Shown here piece after piece: positions 24,640 to 34,565 of a DNA stretch of 64,000 nucleotides. Position 1 is the first letter of the stretch, and each line of letters opens with the position of its first letter. Origin of the DNA: Alphaproteobacteria bacterium (lineage in GTDB: Bacteria > Pseudomonadota > Alphaproteobacteria > Micropepsales > Micropepsaceae); contig JAATGP010000004.1 of assembly GCA_015654635.1 (NCBI GenBank), positions 62,001 to 126,000 on the forward strand, read 5' to 3'. The notes beneath the pieces are model-generated. The model was not told the DNA's origin. It made no database searches and worked only from the letters and a program-made list of their open reading frames with translations. The position numbers and the translations under genes were made by a program.

Positions 24640-25614
24640 TCAATCGTGTAAAGGCGAACACCTCGCCTGCCGTGTTGTTCGCCAGCCTGCGATCACCAGC
24701 AACAGCAGCATCGCCGCCACCAGCGCGGCATGGGCGGGACGGGCGGCGGTGCCGTGCAGGGCGGCATCGGTGCCGAATCCAGCCCAGCAATAGACCAGCA
24801 AGCCGCCAGCGGCGGCGGCGAAGCGATGGCCATCCGTCCAGCCCGTGCTGCAGAGCGCGGCGAGGCCGCCCATGACGAGCAGAAGCGCGATGAGGCCGAC
24901 CGTCACCACCTGCCACGGCCAATGCAAGGCGAAGGCCCCCATGCCATAGAGCAGCACGAAGGCCGAGCCGAGGACGAACGCGACGAGCGCCGTGACCAAG
25001 GCGGGGAGCGCGCGCGCCGTTGGCTTCGGCCATCCCCTCGGCAGGACAAAGGCCAAGCCAGCAGCCGCAAGAGTGGCCAAGGCAGCAGAGCCAAGCTGCG
25101 AGGGCGCGGCCCAGAAATGCCCATGGCTGGCCATGTAGTGCGCCATCACCACCGCGGTCGCGACAAAGATCACGGCCACGATGCCAAGCCCGATCGTGCC
25201 GAGCCAAGGCTGGGTGCGGCTTGAGGGGAACAACGCCTCGGTCAGCGCCACCGGCACCGCGATGCTCCACAGGATATGAATGCCAAGAACATAGACCGTC
25301 CACGGCGCGCTCATGCCGAGGCCCGGCAGATAGCCGAACGCCAACAGATGCAGCCCGAGGAAATGCGGATTGAACAGCGATTGATCGACGATGCCTTCCT
25401 CAATCAGGCCATAAGCCAGGCCCAAGAACGGCAGCGCCAGCCAGCCGCGGCGGCTCAGCCGCGCCCCCTCGCGCACCAGGACCGCGCCGCTGCCGTAAAA
25501 CGGCACCATGACGATGAGGGCGCCAAGCTGCGCCATCGACATGCTGCCGGAGAGAAATTCGGCGATCAGCGGCGACAGCAAATAAAGGACGATAACCGGA
25601 AGCAAGCGTTGCAT
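24640..25614 (-). CDS. multi-pass membrane protein next to MarR
   Basis: A 324-residue protein with about nine hydrophobic helices. The segment LALPFLGLAYGLIEEGIVDQSLFNPHFLG has an acidic pair in a membrane region reminiscent of CPBP-type proteases, but the rest of the signature is missing, so I leave it unnamed. A Gly-rich start and a Leu/Ala-rich C-terminal half follow. It begins 15 bp after the MarR regulator and is probably co-transcribed and controlled by it, as expected of an efflux or membrane-stress function. The substrate is unknown. Confidence 0.7.
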   Translation of the reverse strand: MQRLLPVIVLYLLSPLIAEFLSGSMSMAQLGALIVMVPFYGSGAVLVREGARLSRRGWLALPFLGLAYGLIEEGIVDQSLFNPHFLGLHLLAFGYLPGLGMSAPWTVYVLGIHILWSIAVPVALTEALFPSSRTQPWLGTIGLGIVAVIFVATAVVMAHYMASHGHFWAAPSQLGSAALATLAAAGLAFVLPRGWPKPTARALPALVTALVAFVLGSAFVLLYGMGAFALHWPWQVVTVGLIALLLVMGGLAALCSTGWTDGHRFAAAAGGLLVYCWAGFGTDAALHGTAARPAHAALVAAMLLLLVIAGWRTTRQARCSPLHD

Positions 25615-25629
25615 GGTGACTATCCCTGG

Positions 25630-26094
25630 CTAGACTTCTCCGCCCAATCGCATCAACAGATCGATAAGCTGGGCGTGTTCGGTTTTGGTCAGCGGCGTCA
25701 GAAACGCCTCTTGCGCTTTGTGCAAACGCAGCCCGAGGGCAGCGAACTTGGCTTTGCCCTTCGGCGTCATTTTCACGAGATGGGCTCTGCGGTCCTTGGG
25801 ATCGTCGGCACGATAGAGCCAGCCGTCGCGTTCGAGGGCATCGAGAAACAACACCAGCGAGGATTTTTCGATTTGCGATGCCTCGCCCAGCGCCCGCTGG
25901 CTGAGCGGGCCCTTATCGGTGAGCACGCCCAATATCGCGAGCTGGCCAGGATGCAGGCCGCTGCCATCGATCGCCGCCACCACGCCGTCGCGCAAGCGGC
26001 TTTGCGCCCGGTGCAGCAGAAAACCGATGCTGGTGAGCGACGGTGACTGGCTGGGCTTTTCGTTTTGGGCCTGGAACGAAAGCTTGGGGGCCAT
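25630..26094 (-). CDS. MarR-family transcriptional regulator
   Basis: A 154-residue winged-helix protein. LHPGQLAILGVLTDKGPLSQRALGEASQIEKSSLVLFLDALERDGWLYRADDPKDRRAHLVKMTPKGKAKF covers the recognition helix and the DxRxH wing typical of MarR. Flanking helices (FLLHRAQSRLRDGVVAAI; LTPLTKTEHAQLIDLLMRL) form the dimer interface. A 24-base near-perfect palindrome lies over its promoter, so it should repress itself and the membrane protein that follows 15 bp later, responding to a small molecule. Confidence 0.93.
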   Translation of the reverse strand: MAPKLSFQAQNEKPSQSPSLTSIGFLLHRAQSRLRDGVVAAIDGSGLHPGQLAILGVLTDKGPLSQRALGEASQIEKSSLVLFLDALERDGWLYRADDPKDRRAHLVKMTPKGKAKFAALGLRLHKAQEAFLTPLTKTEHAQLIDLLMRLGGEV

Positions 26095-26129
26095 GGGCGG
26101 CCTTTTGCGGCAGCAGGATATTGGAAGAA

Positions 26130-26156
26130 ATTATATCATCTATTTTTAGACGATAT
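26130..26156 (-). promoter_or_regulatory. marR promoter and operator
   Basis: ATATCATCTA (26133-26142) and TAGACGATAT (26147-26156) are inverted with one mismatch around TTTT, the size and layout of a MarR box. On the minus strand the consensus -10 TATAAT (26130-26135) overlaps the left arm and is about 35 bases upstream of the marR ATG. A -35 match is weak. Confidence 0.7.
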
Positions 26157-26245
26157 TGGGCGCCGCGGTGCGCTGTCAAGGCCGTCTGCGCGGCTGGCCT
26201 TGCGCCTCGCCTTGCCGCACAATCGGGGTTTGAGAGGAGCTTTCG

Positions 26246-26557
26246 ATGACCAAAGAGGAACTGAGCGCCTGGGCCCTCAGCCATGGCTGGCAAGTGGCGG
26301 GCGGCTATCCCAGCCTGATGAAACCGAGGAGCTTTGATACCGCCATCGTGCGGCTGGATCTGAAAGTCACCATCGCCAATCTGGAAATCAAGAAGCCGAA
26401 TGGCAAATGGGAAAAAGTCGCCAGCGCGGCATATTCGAAGATTGTTGCCGATGGCGACGGCGGCGCCCCCAGCGGCCTCGGGCTGGACACCATCAACGGG
26501 CTGTCCTCGCTGATGGAACAGAACAAAGACCATCTGGTGTTCGCAAAGTTTAAGTGA
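26246..26557 (+). CDS. small conserved-type hypothetical protein
   Basis: A 103-residue soluble basic protein (MTKEELSAWALSHGWQVAGGYPSLMKPRSFDTAIVRLDLKVTIANLEIKKPNGKWEKVAS). A GAGGAG ribosome binding site precedes the ATG. The N-terminal half looks like a small alpha/beta unit and the middle could be a short DNA- or RNA-binding surface, but I cannot name a family. It is divergent from marR across the marR promoter and convergent with the esterase gene. Confidence 0.65.
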   Translation: MTKEELSAWALSHGWQVAGGYPSLMKPRSFDTAIVRLDLKVTIANLEIKKPNGKWEKVASAAYSKIVADGDGGAPSGLGLDTINGLSSLMEQNKDHLVFAKFK

Positions 26558-26584
26558 GGGGTACGGAGCCTCGAAGCACGCACC

Positions 26585-27646
26585 CTACTGCGCAAATTTC
26601 GGCAGCAGCGAGAGGCGCTCCGTCAGCATTTTGGTCAGCAGGGCGTCGTCTTTCAGCGAGGGATGGCCGTGGCAGGCGCTGTAGTCGAGGCCGGCGAAGA
26701 TAATGACCCCGACATCCTCACCTTGGCTCCTGAGGGCTTCCGCCGTGGCGGTGGTGCCATCGGCAATTTCGTTTTGGGCATGGTCGGAGGCCATCAAAAT
26801 GACCGGCGCGGCGGGATATTTTTCGTGCAGGCTTTTGACGAACTCCACATAGCTCTTGACGAAATCGGCGTGCAGCGCCTCGCGCGTGGGCCACGCTTCG
26901 CCCGCATGCAGGGGCGTGGAAAAATCATTGGTGCCGAGCCCGATGACAATCACATCCGGCACCCAGCCGTCCTGCGGCACGCCCGCCGACTTGTCGAATA
27001 GCGAATATTGATACAGCAGCGGCAGCGTCTCGCCCGGCGCGATGCCGTCGTAGTTGCGCACCACACCGCGGCCGGAAAAAGCATGGATGCGATAAGCGGC
27101 GCCGAAATACTTCGCCGTGGCAGGAGCAAAGGCGCGCGACGTATCGGTGGTCTCATCGACATCCGCCACGCTGCAGACTTGCCCGCGCGCGGTGTTGCCA
27201 TAGCCGACGGTGAAGGAATCGCCGATGAATTCGATGTGGCGGCCGTAGCGCGGCGCGGGCAAGGCTTGGCCCGGCGCGCCGACATAAAAGCCGCCGAAGC
27301 TGCCGGAGGAGGATTGGGTTTCACTCGCCTTTTCCAGGCGCACGACATGGCTGCCGGGCCCCAAATCTTTCAGCGCCACCGTGGTTTTGCCGGGGCGCGT
27401 CAAGGTCAGTTTGTGGACGCCATCGATGTAGAGATAGAGATTGTCCTGGGCATCATCGACCTGCACATCGACCGCATCGCCGATGAAATTCGCCTCGAAC
27501 CAGACGCCGGGCCAGGCATAGCGATAGGCGATGGCGCCGTTCGCCGCGGTCGCGACCACGCGCCCGCCGATGTAAAGATCGAGCGGCACAGGCTGCGCGG
27601 CTGCGGAAGCAGAAATAAGAACGGCCCAAAGCAGCAGCGTTTTCAT
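26585..27646 (-). CDS. CE2-type acetylxylan or carbohydrate esterase (SGNH hydrolase)
   Basis: A 353-residue secreted protein with signal peptide (MKTLLLWAVLISASAAAQ). Residues about 25-125 form a jelly-roll (YAWPGVWFEANFIGDAVDVQVDDAQDNLYLYIDGV). The catalytic SGNH domain follows: block I IEFIGDSFTVGYGN with the nucleophile Ser, block III GLGTNDFS, and block V HGHPSLKDD with the catalytic His. This jelly-roll plus SGNH order is that of carbohydrate esterase family 2, which removes acetyl groups from plant polysaccharides. The enzyme should act in the periplasm or outside. It fits a plant-litter or rhizosphere lifestyle together with the GH94 phosphorylase at 53-56 kb. Confidence 0.85.
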   Translation of the reverse strand: MKTLLLWAVLISASAAAQPVPLDLYIGGRVVATAANGAIAYRYAWPGVWFEANFIGDAVDVQVDDAQDNLYLYIDGVHKLTLTRPGKTTVALKDLGPGSHVVRLEKASETQSSSGSFGGFYVGAPGQALPAPRYGRHIEFIGDSFTVGYGNTARGQVCSVADVDETTDTSRAFAPATAKYFGAAYRIHAFSGRGVVRNYDGIAPGETLPLLYQYSLFDKSAGVPQDGWVPDVIVIGLGTNDFSTPLHAGEAWPTREALHADFVKSYVEFVKSLHEKYPAAPVILMASDHAQNEIADGTTATAEALRSQGEDVGVIIFAGLDYSACHGHPSLKDDALLTKMLTERLSLLPKFAQ

Positions 27647-27776
27647 CGTCAGACATATCCGCTCATTACGGCCACGCTTATATGCCAGATGTCCGTCCGT
27701 ATTGGATAGAGTGCGATTGCCACTTGGCGAACCATGCCATCATGGCCAGCCCCCTCCGCCTCGCAAGTGCTCGGCA

Positions 27777-27832
27777 CCTCCCCCGCTATTTTGACATCCC
27801 GCGACGGCTATGGCGGAGCACCGCGGGGGAGG
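27777..27832. repeat. GC-rich inverted repeat (CCTCCCCCGC type)
   Basis: CCTCCCCCGC (27777-27786) and GCGGGGGAGG (27823-27832) are exact complements in the gap between the esterase and XRE-cupin genes. The arms resemble those of the repeat at 38728-38855. Confidence 0.75.
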
Positions 27833-27845
27833 AAAGACGATCGGC

Positions 27846-28400
27846 TCAGGCGCTCACCACGGCGAGCATGCGGGCGGGACGATCGCCGAGGCCGTGAAAG
27901 GTGTGCGGGTGCATGGAATCGAGATAGGCCGAATCGCCGGTTTCCAAACGATAGCTGTGCCCGTCATAGGTCAGCTCCACCACGCCTTCGAGGATGTGGA
28001 CGAACTCCTGACCTTCATGGGTGATGGGCACGGGCTTGGGCGTCGTGGGATCGAAGCGGATGAGGAAGGGCTCCATGCGATGACCACCCGTGCCGGGGCG
28101 CGTCAAGGTGCGATAGGCATAGCTTTGCTCGGTGTTGCCTTGATCGCCGGAGAAAGAATCGCCGCAGCGGCAGATGGTGAGGCTTTCCTTCGCCGCTTCG
28201 GCGCCTTGCAGCAAGCCTTCGGATTTGAGGCCCAAGACGCGGCTGAGCTGGATCACGGCGCCGATGGCGGGCACGGCCCTGCCCTCCTCATAGGCGGCGA
28301 GCCGCTCCACCGCGATGCCAGCGCGCTTGGAGACTTGTTCGAGGCTTAGCTCCTGCGCCTCGCGCAGGGCTTTGATCCGCTCACCGACATATTTCCGCAT
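27846..28400 (-). CDS. XRE-family regulator with cupin sensor
   Basis: A 184-residue protein. The N-terminal helix-turn-helix is VGERIKALREAQELSLEQVSKRAGIAVERLAAYEEGRAVPAIGAVIQLSRVLG, and the C-terminal cupin barrel is EFVHILEGVVELTYDGHSYRLETGDSAYLDSMHPHTFHGL, with the expected metal- and ligand-binding histidines. Such HTH-cupin regulators sense small organic acids or amine derivatives. It begins 4 bp after the PorB stop codon and is the last gene of the 2-oxoacid oxidoreductase operon, so it probably tunes that operon in response to a substrate or product. Confidence 0.92.
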   Translation of the reverse strand: MRKYVGERIKALREAQELSLEQVSKRAGIAVERLAAYEEGRAVPAIGAVIQLSRVLGLKSEGLLQGAEAAKESLTICRCGDSFSGDQGNTEQSYAYRTLTRPGTGGHRMEPFLIRFDPTTPKPVPITHEGQEFVHILEGVVELTYDGHSYRLETGDSAYLDSMHPHTFHGLGDRPARMLAVVSA

Positions 28401-28404
28401 AGGG

Positions 28405-29301
28405 TTAGCCCTCGCGCTTGCCCGGGATGATGCGCCCGCTGAGCGCCCGCAAGCTTTGCCAGTTGCGCTCGATGGCGGGGCGAAGATCGGCTGCGGTCAT
28501 GCCCGATTTCTGGAAACGCCGCTGCAGCGACAGATAAAGATCGAGCGCTTCATCGGAGAAATCGGGCTCGATGGTGACGGCGTAACGCTTGCCATCGAAG
28601 ATCTCATAAACCGGCCAGAGACCGGAACGCACCGCAAGGCGCACCAGCTCCAGCCCCAAAGCGGGCTCGGATTTCCAACCCGTGGGGCATGGCGAGAGGA
28701 TGTGGAGAAAACGGAAACCCTTTTGCGCCACGGCATGGGCGAATTTCTTCTGGGTGTCGTCGGCATGGGCGAGCGACACCGACGCGGCATAGGGAATGCG
28801 ATGGGCTGCCATCACCGCCAGAATGTCTTTCTTCTGCTCCAGCTTGCCTTCCAGCGTGTTGGAGGTGACGGCGCCTTGCGGCGTGGCGGAGGAGCGCTGA
28901 CCGCCGGTATTGCCGTAGATTTCGTTGTCATAGCAGATGAAGAGAATGTCTTCATTGCGCTCTGCCGCCGCCGACAGCGTGGCGAAACCGATATCGAAGG
29001 TGCCGCCATCGCCCGCCAGCACGATGATGCGGGTAGGATCGCCATTGAGGGCTGCCACCGAGGCCAATCCGCTCGCCACCGCAGGCGCGGAAGCAAAAGT
29101 CGACATGATGGTGGGTACGCCAAAAGTCGATTGCGGAAAGGTGCCGCCCGCAACGGCGCCGCAACAGGCCGGAATGACAAGGTGAACGGGGTTGGCACCG
29201 ACCGCGCGGCGCAGCATCTGCAGCGTGATCGACATACCGCAGCCGCCGCAATTGGTGTTGCCTTGGCGGAAAATGGCGGCGGTGTTGCAAATCTCGTTCA
29301 T
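28405..29301 (-). CDS. 2-oxoacid:ferredoxin oxidoreductase, beta subunit
   Basis: About 298 residues. The ATG at 29301 overlaps the stop of the alpha gene (TGATG), so the two are translationally coupled. The N-terminal NTNCGGCGMSITLQML carries the CxxC of a [4Fe-4S] cluster. The thiamine-diphosphate fold has GDGGTFDIGFATLSAAAERNEDILFICYDNEIYGNTGGQRSS, with the GDG...N motif that binds Mg-TPP. It matches PorB-type subunits that oxidise 2-oxoacids and pass electrons to ferredoxin. The exact acid (pyruvate, 2-oxoisovalerate or 2-oxoglutarate) cannot be told from the sequence. Confidence 0.92.
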   Translation of the reverse strand: MNEICNTAAIFRQGNTNCGGCGMSITLQMLRRAVGANPVHLVIPACCGAVAGGTFPQSTFGVPTIMSTFASAPAVASGLASVAALNGDPTRIIVLAGDGGTFDIGFATLSAAAERNEDILFICYDNEIYGNTGGQRSSATPQGAVTSNTLEGKLEQKKDILAVMAAHRIPYAASVSLAHADDTQKKFAHAVAQKGFRFLHILSPCPTGWKSEPALGLELVRLAVRSGLWPVYEIFDGKRYAVTIEPDFSDEALDLYLSLQRRFQKSGMTAADLRPAIERNWQSLRALSGRIIPGKREG

Positions 29302-30461
29302 CACACCGCCTCCATCAGCATCGGGGCGCCAGAGGCTTGCCGCGCGGTGATATCGGAGACGATTTTGGCGATGTGCTCGGGGCGGACATCGCCACCGCCA
29401 AGCCCAGTGAGATAATTCTGCACGACAGCACCCGGATCGGCCAAGGCGCGGATATCGCTCCACAACACCCCGCCAAGGCCAAGGCCGATATTGCGGTCGA
29501 GAACGGCGATCCGTTTCTTGCCCGCGAAAACGGCGGCAATCGCATCGACCGGCAAAGGCCGGAACAGACGAACGCGCAGCGAGCCGACACGCGCGCCCGC
29601 CTCCCGCAGCGCATCGACCACAGCTTCGGCGGTGATGCCCATGGTGCCCATGGAGACAATCAGCGTGTCGGCATCCTCTGCGCGATAGGGCACAATTGCG
29701 CCAGCCAGGGCGCGGCCAAAGAGGATTTCAAAGTCCCGGCGGATTTCGTCATAAACGCCCGGGGCGCCCAGCATGGCGGTGTGATGCTGAAAGCGGTGAC
29801 ACTCGGTCTGATGCGGCTGCTCCATTTGCCCCAGCGTATGGGGAACAGATTCCAGACGATGGGGAATGTCCGTGAGCGGCAGGAAATCATCCACCAGCGC
29901 TTGCGGTGGAACCTCCACCGGCGCCACGTTATGCGAAAGGATGAAGCCTTCCATGCTGACCATCACCGGCATCATTACGCGCGCCTCTTCGGCTAACCGG
30001 AACGCGGAGAGCACGGTGTCGAAGACTTCCTGATTGCTGGCGCAGAAAAACTGGATCAGACCCGCATCGCGCAAGAGCAAGGCATCGCCCTGATCGGCCC
30101 AGATGTTCCATGGCGGACCCAGCGTCCGATTGGCCACAGACATGACGATGGGCAGGCGCAAATTGGCCGCCGCGATGCAGTTTTCCACCATATAGGCGAG
30201 GCCGTTGGAGGAGGTGGCGGTGAAGCTGCGGGCCCCGGCGGCGGAACCGCCGATGCAGACCCCCATGGCGCTATGCTCGCTCTCGACGCGGACAACGCGG
30301 CCTTTTTCGATCTTCTGATTGCAGAGATATTCCATGCACTCGGTCGAGGGCGTGATGGGATAGACGCCGCTGACGAAGCCTTTGCCCTTGCGATTGGCCC
30401 GCGCCGCCAGCGTGGCCGACAAAGCGGCGGCATGATTGGCGCTGAGAAGCTGCGTGCTCAT
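29301..30461 (-). CDS. 2-oxoacid:ferredoxin oxidoreductase, alpha subunit
   Basis: A 386-residue subunit. GVYPITPSTECMEYLCNQ near the N-terminus is the PorA signature that contacts the substrate and TPP pyrophosphate. SEHSAMGVCIGGSAAGARSFTATSSNGLAYMVE and a transketolase-C-like region (DADTLIVSMGTMGITAEAVVDALREAGARVGSLRVRLFRPLP) complete the fold. The start overlaps the stop of the upstream fused gamma-GltD-ferredoxin gene by four bases (ATGA), another sign of coupled translation of one complex. Confidence 0.93.
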   Translation of the reverse strand: MSTQLLSANHAAALSATLAARANRKGKGFVSGVYPITPSTECMEYLCNQKIEKGRVVRVESEHSAMGVCIGGSAAGARSFTATSSNGLAYMVENCIAAANLRLPIVMSVANRTLGPPWNIWADQGDALLLRDAGLIQFFCASNQEVFDTVLSAFRLAEEARVMMPVMVSMEGFILSHNVAPVEVPPQALVDDFLPLTDIPHRLESVPHTLGQMEQPHQTECHRFQHHTAMLGAPGVYDEIRRDFEILFGRALAGAIVPYRAEDADTLIVSMGTMGITAEAVVDALREAGARVGSLRVRLFRPLPVDAIAAVFAGKKRIAVLDRNIGLGLGGVLWSDIRALADPGAVVQNYLTGLGGGDVRPEHIAKIVSDITARQASGAPMLMEAV

Positions 30462-32680
30462 AGCCGCTTCTCCTGCATTTCAATGCCGGCGCGGGGACAT
30501 TCGGCGACGCACATGCCACAGCCTTTGCAATAATCGGGATCGACCCGGTAACGCCCGCCCCTCTGTGCGATCACCCCTTCGGGACAGCTGAGGAGGCAAG
30601 TGTCGCAGAGCGTGCAATGACCGCAGGAAAAACAGCGCGAGGCCTCCGCGGCGGTTTCAAGACCGAGATTGGTCTCGGCAAAATTTCCGGCGAAGGCCGC
30701 AGGATGGATAAGACGGTCGGCATGCGGCGGCGCGACGGCGAAAGCATCAAAGCGGATTTGGCCGGGTGCCACCGGCAAGGCTTCGTCTTTCGCGAGGGCG
30801 AGCGCATGCGTGCGTGTCAGGATGGCCTGAGCAGCTTTGCGGCCACTGCCGATGGCGTGGGTGACGGTGCCTTCGCCGCCTGCGCAATCGCCCGCGAAAT
30901 AGACCGCCAGCGCCTCTTCGCCATGATAGGCGCGGCCAGCGCGCACGCTCCAGCCAGTGGGCAACAGATCGTGGTCGTTAGCCTGGCCCAATGCCAAAAG
31001 AATTCTATTGGCCGTGAGCGTGGCGGTGCGCGCGGTGGCGACAGGGCTGCGGCGGCCACTGGCATCGGCGGGACCGGCCTCCATTTCCGCCAACACGACA
31101 TCGGCCTGCGCGCTCCGTTCGTGGATGGCGATGGGCTGGCGATAGGGCAGCAGGGCGACGCCCTCGCGTTCGGCTTCCGCAATCTCTTCGGCAATCGCTG
31201 GCATGTCCTCGCGTGCGCGGCGATAGACCAGCTTCACCGTGCCGGCGCCACAGCGCAGCGCGGTGCGGGCGCAATCGATGGCGGTGTTGCCCCCGCCGAC
31301 CACGACCACGGTGCCCGATAAGGTCTCGGGCCGTTCTTTAACACGGGCGAGGAAGGCAAGGCCCTGCTCCACATTGCCAGCGCTTTCGCCTGCGATGCCG
31401 AGGGTTTTGGACACGCCAAAGCCGACTGCGATCACGACGCCATCGTGATCCTTGGCGAGGGTGGCGAGATCGGCTTTGCCAATCGGCGTGCTGAGGCGGG
31501 TTTTGATACCGAGCGCGAGGATGCGGCTAAGATCGCGCTGCAGCACATCCGGCGGCAAGCGGAAAGCGGGAATGCCGCTGGCCAGCACGCCGCCGAGTTC
31601 GGCCCCCGCCTCATAGATCGTTACCGCATGCCCGGCGCGGGCGAGCTGATAGGCGGCGCTGAGACCCGCGGGGCCGCCGCCCACCACGGCGATATGCTGG
31701 GGATGCAAAATGTCCTCGCGCGGGATCGCGTAAGTGCTGCTGTCACCCACCAGCCGCTCCAGGCTGCGGATGTTCACGGCGCCATCGAAAGCGGCGCGGT
31801 TGCAGGCATTCATGCAAGGGGCGGGGCAGACCCGTCCGCATACGGATGGCAGCGGCTGGGTCTCGAACAGCAGCGCGGCGGCGTCTTCGCTGTTGCCCTT
31901 GTTCAGCGCCTGCACAAAACCAACGACGTCATTGCCCGCGGGACAGGCGTGATTGCAGGGCGCGGGCGGCTCGACATAGGCCGGAAGCTGGTTGCTCCAA
32001 TTGCCGGTTTTGAGCGTCACCGGAATATCGGCGTGGTGTTCCAAGGTGGGTTTGACCGGCGGCGGCGGGGCGCGATGGGCGGGGGCGATGGGCGCGGTCT
32101 GGCGCGGGTCTTCCATGGCGACCGTGGCGAAGGCGGCTTCGGCGGCGGGCAAGTCGCTGGAGAGGCCGAGATGGGCATAAGCCTTCTCCAGCACCGTGAG
32201 CGGCAAGCCCAGGATGCGGGCGTAAGCCCCCAGGATGGTGGTGTTGATGATGACGACCGAGGCCGAGCCGATGCCATGCTCGCGCGCGATGGCGGTGGCA
32301 TCCAAAACGGCGAAACGATACGGCGCGAAGCGGCCCCCAAAATGCGCAAGCGGCTGGGGCGTGTTGAGCAAGAGCAGCGCACCGGGCGAGGCGCCGTCCA
32401 AGATATGCGGACCCAGCAATGCCTCATCGAGCACCAGAAGATGGCCGGGACGATAGACCTTGTTGGCATTCCTGATAGGGGCGCGGTCGACGCGGGCATA
32501 CGCCTGCACCGGAGCCCCGGCGCGCTCGCTGCCGTAATCGCCGAAGGTCTGCACATGAAAGCCGAGCTGGCCGAAGAGACCTGCGATCAGCTTGGCGCAG
32601 GTGACACCGCCCTGCCCGCCACGGCCGTGGACGCGCACCTCCAAAGGAAGGTCAAGGCCGGATATCTCCGCGTGGTCCAT
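30458..32680 (-). CDS. fused gamma subunit, GltD-like flavoprotein and ferredoxin
   Basis: About 740 residues from ATG 32680 in three modules. Residues about 1-190 are the PorG gamma subunit (VRVHGRGGQGGVTCAKLIAGLFGQLGFHVQTFGDYGSERAGAPVQAYARV). From about 240 comes a GltD-like part with cysteine motifs (CNHACPAGNDVVGFVQ; CGRVCPAPCMNACNR), an FAD-binding VVGGGPAGLSAAYQLARAGH and an NADPH-binding VVVGGGNTAIDCARTAL. The last 60 residues are a ferredoxin with two [4Fe-4S] motifs (CTLCDTCLLSCPEG; CKGCGMCVAECPRAG). The fusion would wire 2-oxoacid oxidation or carboxylation directly to NAD(P)H instead of a free ferredoxin pool. It is the first gene of the operon with the alpha and beta subunits. Confidence 0.9.
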   Translation of the reverse strand: MDHAEISGLDLPLEVRVHGRGGQGGVTCAKLIAGLFGQLGFHVQTFGDYGSERAGAPVQAYARVDRAPIRNANKVYRPGHLLVLDEALLGPHILDGASPGALLLLNTPQPLAHFGGRFAPYRFAVLDATAIAREHGIGSASVVIINTTILGAYARILGLPLTVLEKAYAHLGLSSDLPAAEAAFATVAMEDPRQTAPIAPAHRAPPPPVKPTLEHHADIPVTLKTGNWSNQLPAYVEPPAPCNHACPAGNDVVGFVQALNKGNSEDAAALLFETQPLPSVCGRVCPAPCMNACNRAAFDGAVNIRSLERLVGDSSTYAIPREDILHPQHIAVVGGGPAGLSAAYQLARAGHAVTIYEAGAELGGVLASGIPAFRLPPDVLQRDLSRILALGIKTRLSTPIGKADLATLAKDHDGVVIAVGFGVSKTLGIAGESAGNVEQGLAFLARVKERPETLSGTVVVVGGGNTAIDCARTALRCGAGTVKLVYRRAREDMPAIAEEIAEAEREGVALLPYRQPIAIHERSAQADVVLAEMEAGPADASGRRSPVATARTATLTANRILLALGQANDHDLLPTGWSVRAGRAYHGEEALAVYFAGDCAGGEGTVTHAIGSGRKAAQAILTRTHALALAKDEALPVAPGQIRFDAFAVAPPHADRLIHPAAFAGNFAETNLGLETAAEASRCFSCGHCTLCDTCLLSCPEGVIAQRGGRYRVDPDYCKGCGMCVAECPRAGIEMQEKRL

Positions 32681-33200
32681 TGTTGTTTCCGCCCGCATTG
32701 GACCAAAGCCTAATCCGCCGCCCCTCAGCCGATATGACGAATATCAACCGCGCGACTCTCGCGCATGATTTTCGCCGCTTTGCGGGCGCGATGGCATGGG
32801 GCGGGACGGCGCGGGGGATGTGCGGCGCCGCAGCGTGGAAGAATGTAAGGCGCCGCGATGGGGGCGTGACCGCTCCATGCTTGTGCCGGGGATGAGGCGA
32901 CACAATCTGCCCCGCGCGTGGTGGTGTGCCGCGGGGAGTGGGCCCGGCCCGCGCACCGGTTTGAAGCATCCGGCGCGTTGCCCGCCGTCATGCGACCGAT
33001 GCTTGGCCGGGATGACCGTTGGCCTGGACGCCCCTATAGCCCTCTAAACCATTGAAACGACATGCTTCACCTATCGCGACCCTTGCCGTCGCAGGGACGA
33101 AAAGCGGGCGACGGGGGGCGTTTGGGCGGCTATAACGCCTTGGTGTCGGCGGCTGGACGAGTCGCGGACAGAATCTCTCATTCCAGTACGGACACGAACG
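32681..33200. other. divergent intergenic region upstream of purA and the oxidoreductase operon
   Basis: About 520 bases with no supported gene. Reading frames here are GC-driven shadows. It should hold the promoters for the divergent purA and oxidoreductase operon. GGATGTGCGGCGCCGC and neighbouring GC-rich stretches could form hairpins, but I recognise no riboswitch or sRNA. Confidence 0.5.
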
Positions 33201-34487
<1,287 letters not shown>

Positions 34488-34565
34488 CCAATCCCCATGG
34501 GCTTTTGGCATAATGCGCCTCTGGCCGAATTGAACCTTGGCCTTGGCGCTGTTATGCAGGGAATC

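Noticed and set aside
24640-25614. CPBP-type protease identity for the membrane protein
   Set aside because: One acidic pair (EEG) in a membrane helix fits, but the later Arg and His motifs are missing.
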